NCBI RefSeq assembly: GCF_036181745.1
Contig: NZ_CP108080.1
Coordinates: 6,637,501 to 6,701,500, forward strand
DNA: 64,000 nucleotides
Origin: Streptomyces sp. NBC_00259
Lineage (GTDB): Bacteria > Actinomycetota > Actinomycetes > Streptomycetales > Streptomycetaceae
Direction: 5' to 3'
Numbering within the stretch: position 1 is the stretch's first letter; each line of letters begins with the position of its first letter. A program made the position numbers and the translations under genes. The notes beneath the pieces are model-generated. The model worked only from the letters and a program-made list of their open reading frames with translations. It ran no database searches and had not been told where the DNA came from. Shown piece by piece: positions 61,810 to 64,000 of this stretch.

Positions 61810-62361
61810 CTACCAGCTGCCTTCCATGATTTCATCGAAGATGATGTTCCACTCTGAGATGGGGTCTTCGAAGGGAGTGCTGTCGAAGGCTTCGATCCGG
61901 GACCGTGTCTGCAGAGCGAGTGCTTCCTCGTCCTCGGAAGCGTCGCGTTCGAGGTGGAACTCCTGCAGCGCGCAGAGGCTGTAGACGAGGGACTCGACAT
62001 TGCGGTGCATGAGAAGGTGACGGCTGGTGCCTTCCGGGAAGGCGTAGACCTTCTCGGTGGTTGAGTCGAGGGCCAGGAGCGAGTCCTGAAAGTAGCCCAA
62101 GACCGCCCATTCTTCGGCTCCTGGAGGGCATGGACGCCCGATGGATGCCAGGAACTCACCGAGGAGTGCCGGGTCGTGAACCGGGTCCTTGACATCCATT
62201 CGTGACAGGAACAAGTCGTCGTGGGGAAGGCCTACTTCGTGGAGCATGCGCATCGAGGGTGACTCGACGGTTTGGTGGTCATGCGCGTCGCGGGGGAACA
62301 TGACGACGCCCGGCAGCCCGAACAAGCGGACAATGTCTGCCGTGCTGACGGAGTAATTCAT
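61810..62361 (-). CDS. SUKH-4-like immunity protein
   Basis: A 183-aa acidic protein of the SUKH (SMI1/KNR4) superfamily as seen in SUKH-4 immunity proteins. It has FGLPGVVMFPRDA near the start, a central strand segment LLALDSTTEKVYAFPEG, and the C-terminal FHLERDASEDEEALALQTRS followed by SEWNIIFDEIMEG. It starts 28 bp after the stop of the toxin gene on the same strand, with GAGG about 10 nt upstream. The expected role is to bind and neutralise that toxin in the cytoplasm. Confidence 0.85.
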   Translation of the reverse strand: MNYSVSTADIVRLFGLPGVVMFPRDAHDHQTVESPSMRMLHEVGLPHDDLFLSRMDVKDPVHDPALLGEFLASIGRPCPPGAEEWAVLGYFQDSLLALDSTTEKVYAFPEGTSRHLLMHRNVESLVYSLCALQEFHLERDASEDEEALALQTRSRIEAFDSTPFEDPISEWNIIFDEIMEGSW

Positions 62362-62389
62362 GGCTGGAACCTCGCTGGGTGTGGTCGAG

Positions 62390-63961
62390 CTAGCGGCCGT
62401 GGGCCTTTTTCAATCCATCGACATACTTTTGATGCTGGGCGTTGCCCTCTTCTCTCTTCCCGTTCAGCTGATCGTAGTCGACCACATCAGTCACGGTGAG
62501 ACCGGGGTTGTGTGTGGCGAAGTGCTTTGCGAGCCATGCGTCACATCGGCTGTTGCGTTTCTGGCATGGTGCACGTTCGGTGAAAACCTCGTCCAGTCCG
62601 GCTTGCTTTCCCTTGTGAATCAACGGGTATCCTATGACCCGCTCGGAGTGCATGCCGCGATCGCTGCGGCCGACGAGGATGATCTCCTTTTGCGAATCCG
62701 AAGGGTCAATGTACCTACCGGCCGCATAGTTGTGCTTGCTCTCGTAGTCGTTATTGGCGTAGCGGGCGATCTGTGTAGCCTGTCCCAGCGGATCGTCGTA
62801 CGGGTCGACTCGGCTCGACTTTACAACTGCGGTCTCGTCGTCCTGAACTCCCACCCTTGCCTTCTCGGCCCTGCTCTCGGGCCGCCACACCGTGCCGTTG
62901 GACTCGAGAAGGTCGTGGATCCCCGACTTGTCGTCCTTGTCGACGGGCTTGAGTGTTCCGTCGGGTAGAAGCTGCTGCACCGTGCCGTCCTTGGCGAGGA
63001 GGTACATGGGTACGTCCTTGCCGTCTCCGTCCTTACGTCGAGGACTGCAGCCGTCGACCTTCTCCTTGACGTCCTTGTCGGTGCCGTCATTGGTTCGTTT
63101 GGTCTTGTCGAGGCCGTCGACGTTCTTCTCAATTTCCTTGTGCATCTTGACTGCGGTCGACTCGACCTTGTCTTCGGCCTTGTCGATGGCGGCACCGAAC
63201 TTGGCGAAACGGTCGTCCTTCTTGGTGACGAGACTGCGCTTTGCTCGCTTATCGCCGAAGGTCTTCTTCTTGTCGTGCAGTCGGCCATGCTCCTTGCCGA
63301 GCTGGTCAATGGCGTCAGCGAACTCTGCGAATTCGATCCAGAGGTCCTGTCCGACAGCGCTGGAGCCCTCGGGCAAGAGGGAGCCGTTCTTGTCGCGCCC
63401 GCCGGAGGCGGTGGTGTCGTCGAACAGGCCCTCGAGTTTGGTCAGGATCTCGCCTTCGATCTTCTCGACGGCAAGATCGACGAGTTGTGATACGAGCAGG
63501 TCGATGGCTTCCCTGATAGCCATTTTGAGCGCCAAGGCGGCGCCGGCACCGATCAGCGCGGAGAGGCCGCCGGTAAAGATGGCGCCGATCAGTCCGCCGG
63601 TTACGGCGGCAGCCGCCGTGCCGAGGTCGGCAATGACCGCTACCTTGCAGGTGGTGACGTAGCCTGCGCCGGTGTCCATCGCGCCGGCAAGCAGGTCCAT
63701 GGCGTCGGCCAGGTGCTTCATGTCCTGGCCGGAGACCTTGCCCCATCGCTGCCTGAAAGCGTCCACCGCGACGCCCTTGCTGCGGCCGGCCAAAACGTTA
63801 CTGCAGGCCTTGTTGGCGTCGCGGATGGTGTCGCGTAGCTCCTCGGCGAACTCGCGATACTCCCGTGCGGTGTCCTTGAGGTCGTCCTCATCGATGTCGG
63901 GCCAGTCGACGCCCACCATCTCCATGATGTCCCGCAGGTCTTCAGGCAGCTGTATGCCCAT
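62390..63961 (-). CDS. WXG100-like polymorphic toxin with C-terminal deaminase domain
   Basis: A 523-aa toxin. Residues about 10-105 form a WXG100-like helical domain (AFRQRWGKVSGQDMKHLADA), 105-160 a hydrophobic Gly/Ala-rich stretch, and 230-330 a Lys/Asp/Glu-rich linker. The last about 120 residues look like a nucleic-acid deaminase: H438-x-E440 in GMHSERVIGYPL and P-C466...C473 in TERAPCQKRNSRC would bind catalytic zinc. It resembles XOO_2897-type toxin deaminases. ATG 63961 follows GGGGGTG; an in-frame extension reaches 63997. Export probably uses a type VII-like route. The immunity gene follows directly. Confidence 0.82.
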   Translation of the reverse strand: MGIQLPEDLRDIMEMVGVDWPDIDEDDLKDTAREYREFAEELRDTIRDANKACSNVLAGRSKGVAVDAFRQRWGKVSGQDMKHLADAMDLLAGAMDTGAGYVTTCKVAVIADLGTAAAAVTGGLIGAIFTGGLSALIGAGAALALKMAIREAIDLLVSQLVDLAVEKIEGEILTKLEGLFDDTTASGGRDKNGSLLPEGSSAVGQDLWIEFAEFADAIDQLGKEHGRLHDKKKTFGDKRAKRSLVTKKDDRFAKFGAAIDKAEDKVESTAVKMHKEIEKNVDGLDKTKRTNDGTDKDVKEKVDGCSPRRKDGDGKDVPMYLLAKDGTVQQLLPDGTLKPVDKDDKSGIHDLLESNGTVWRPESRAEKARVGVQDDETAVVKSSRVDPYDDPLGQATQIARYANNDYESKHNYAAGRYIDPSDSQKEIILVGRSDRGMHSERVIGYPLIHKGKQAGLDEVFTERAPCQKRNSRCDAWLAKHFATHNPGLTVTDVVDYDQLNGKREEGNAQHQKYVDGLKKAHGR

Positions 63962-64000
63962 CCGTGGCACCCCCGTCGTAGCAAGTCCGGTCCACAACGG

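Noticed and set aside
62360..62968. A 202-codon plus-strand frame antisense to the toxin and immunity start
   Set aside because: It overlaps two genes with clear family features on the other strand and shows no recognisable domain.

Overview
The window reads as Streptomyces (or close kin such as Kitasatospora) chromosome: very high GC with strong third-position GC bias, many GTG starts, 4-bp ATGA/GTGA stop-start overlaps, several probable leaderless genes, and actinobacterial families (XRE/DUF397/RsbW-like ATPase trio, DUF574 methyltransferase, Rv2578c-type radical SAM protein, crotonyl-CoA carboxylase/reductase, WXG100-like toxin). No rRNA, tRNA, CRISPR array or intact insertion sequence was seen.

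Layout. 1-7.1 kb: the 3' end of an unknown gene, then a co-directional pyrimidine/hydantoin catabolic operon (beta-ureidopropionase-like nitrilase, class III aminotransferase, dihydropyrimidinase, LLM flavin oxidoreductase, NCS1 permease) closed by a strong hairpin. 7.2-10.1 kb: an SDR gene divergent from an amidase-TetR pair around a perfect 16-bp palindrome. 10.3-17.8 kb: Tat-type FAD oxidase, Tat-type PhoD phosphatase, a DauR-like regulator plus aminotransferase, and a secreted GH29 fucosidase. 17.8-19 kb: a PadR-methyltransferase fusion behind a 33-bp inverted repeat. 19.2-26.6 kb: a complete dipeptide/oligopeptide ABC importer followed by a gamma-glutamyltransferase homologue.

26.7-31.7 kb holds mixed metabolic and regulatory genes. 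31.8-37.1 kb is notable: macrodomain, Ada-AlkA, Ogt, sirtuin, NUDIX and ADP-ribosylglycohydrolase lie together and could form a sirtuin-product/ADP-ribose and alkylation-repair neighbourhood. 37.3-41.9 kb has glycerate kinase, a DUF574 methyltransferase and a WhiJ/AbaA-like trio. 41.9-52.9 kb, on the minus strand, carries phosphatidylserine synthase and decarboxylase and then an almost complete ethylmalonyl-CoA pathway (dehydrogenase, hydratase, lyase, mutase, Ccr) with a TetR regulator and a tandem-duplicated 3-hydroxyacyl-CoA dehydrogenase. 53.3-60.7 kb contains small housekeeping or hypothetical genes, a secreted tripeptidyl-aminopeptidase-like hydrolase, a radical SAM gene behind an SOS-box-like site, and an MFS exporter with a beta-sandwich tail.

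From 60.75 kb to the right edge the character changes. About 1 kb of gene debris is followed by a polymorphic-toxin module: a WXG100-like deaminase toxin with a SUKH-4-like immunity gene. Across the whole window, short tandem duplications repeatedly sit on or just after stop codons, an unusual pattern reported separately in the findings.
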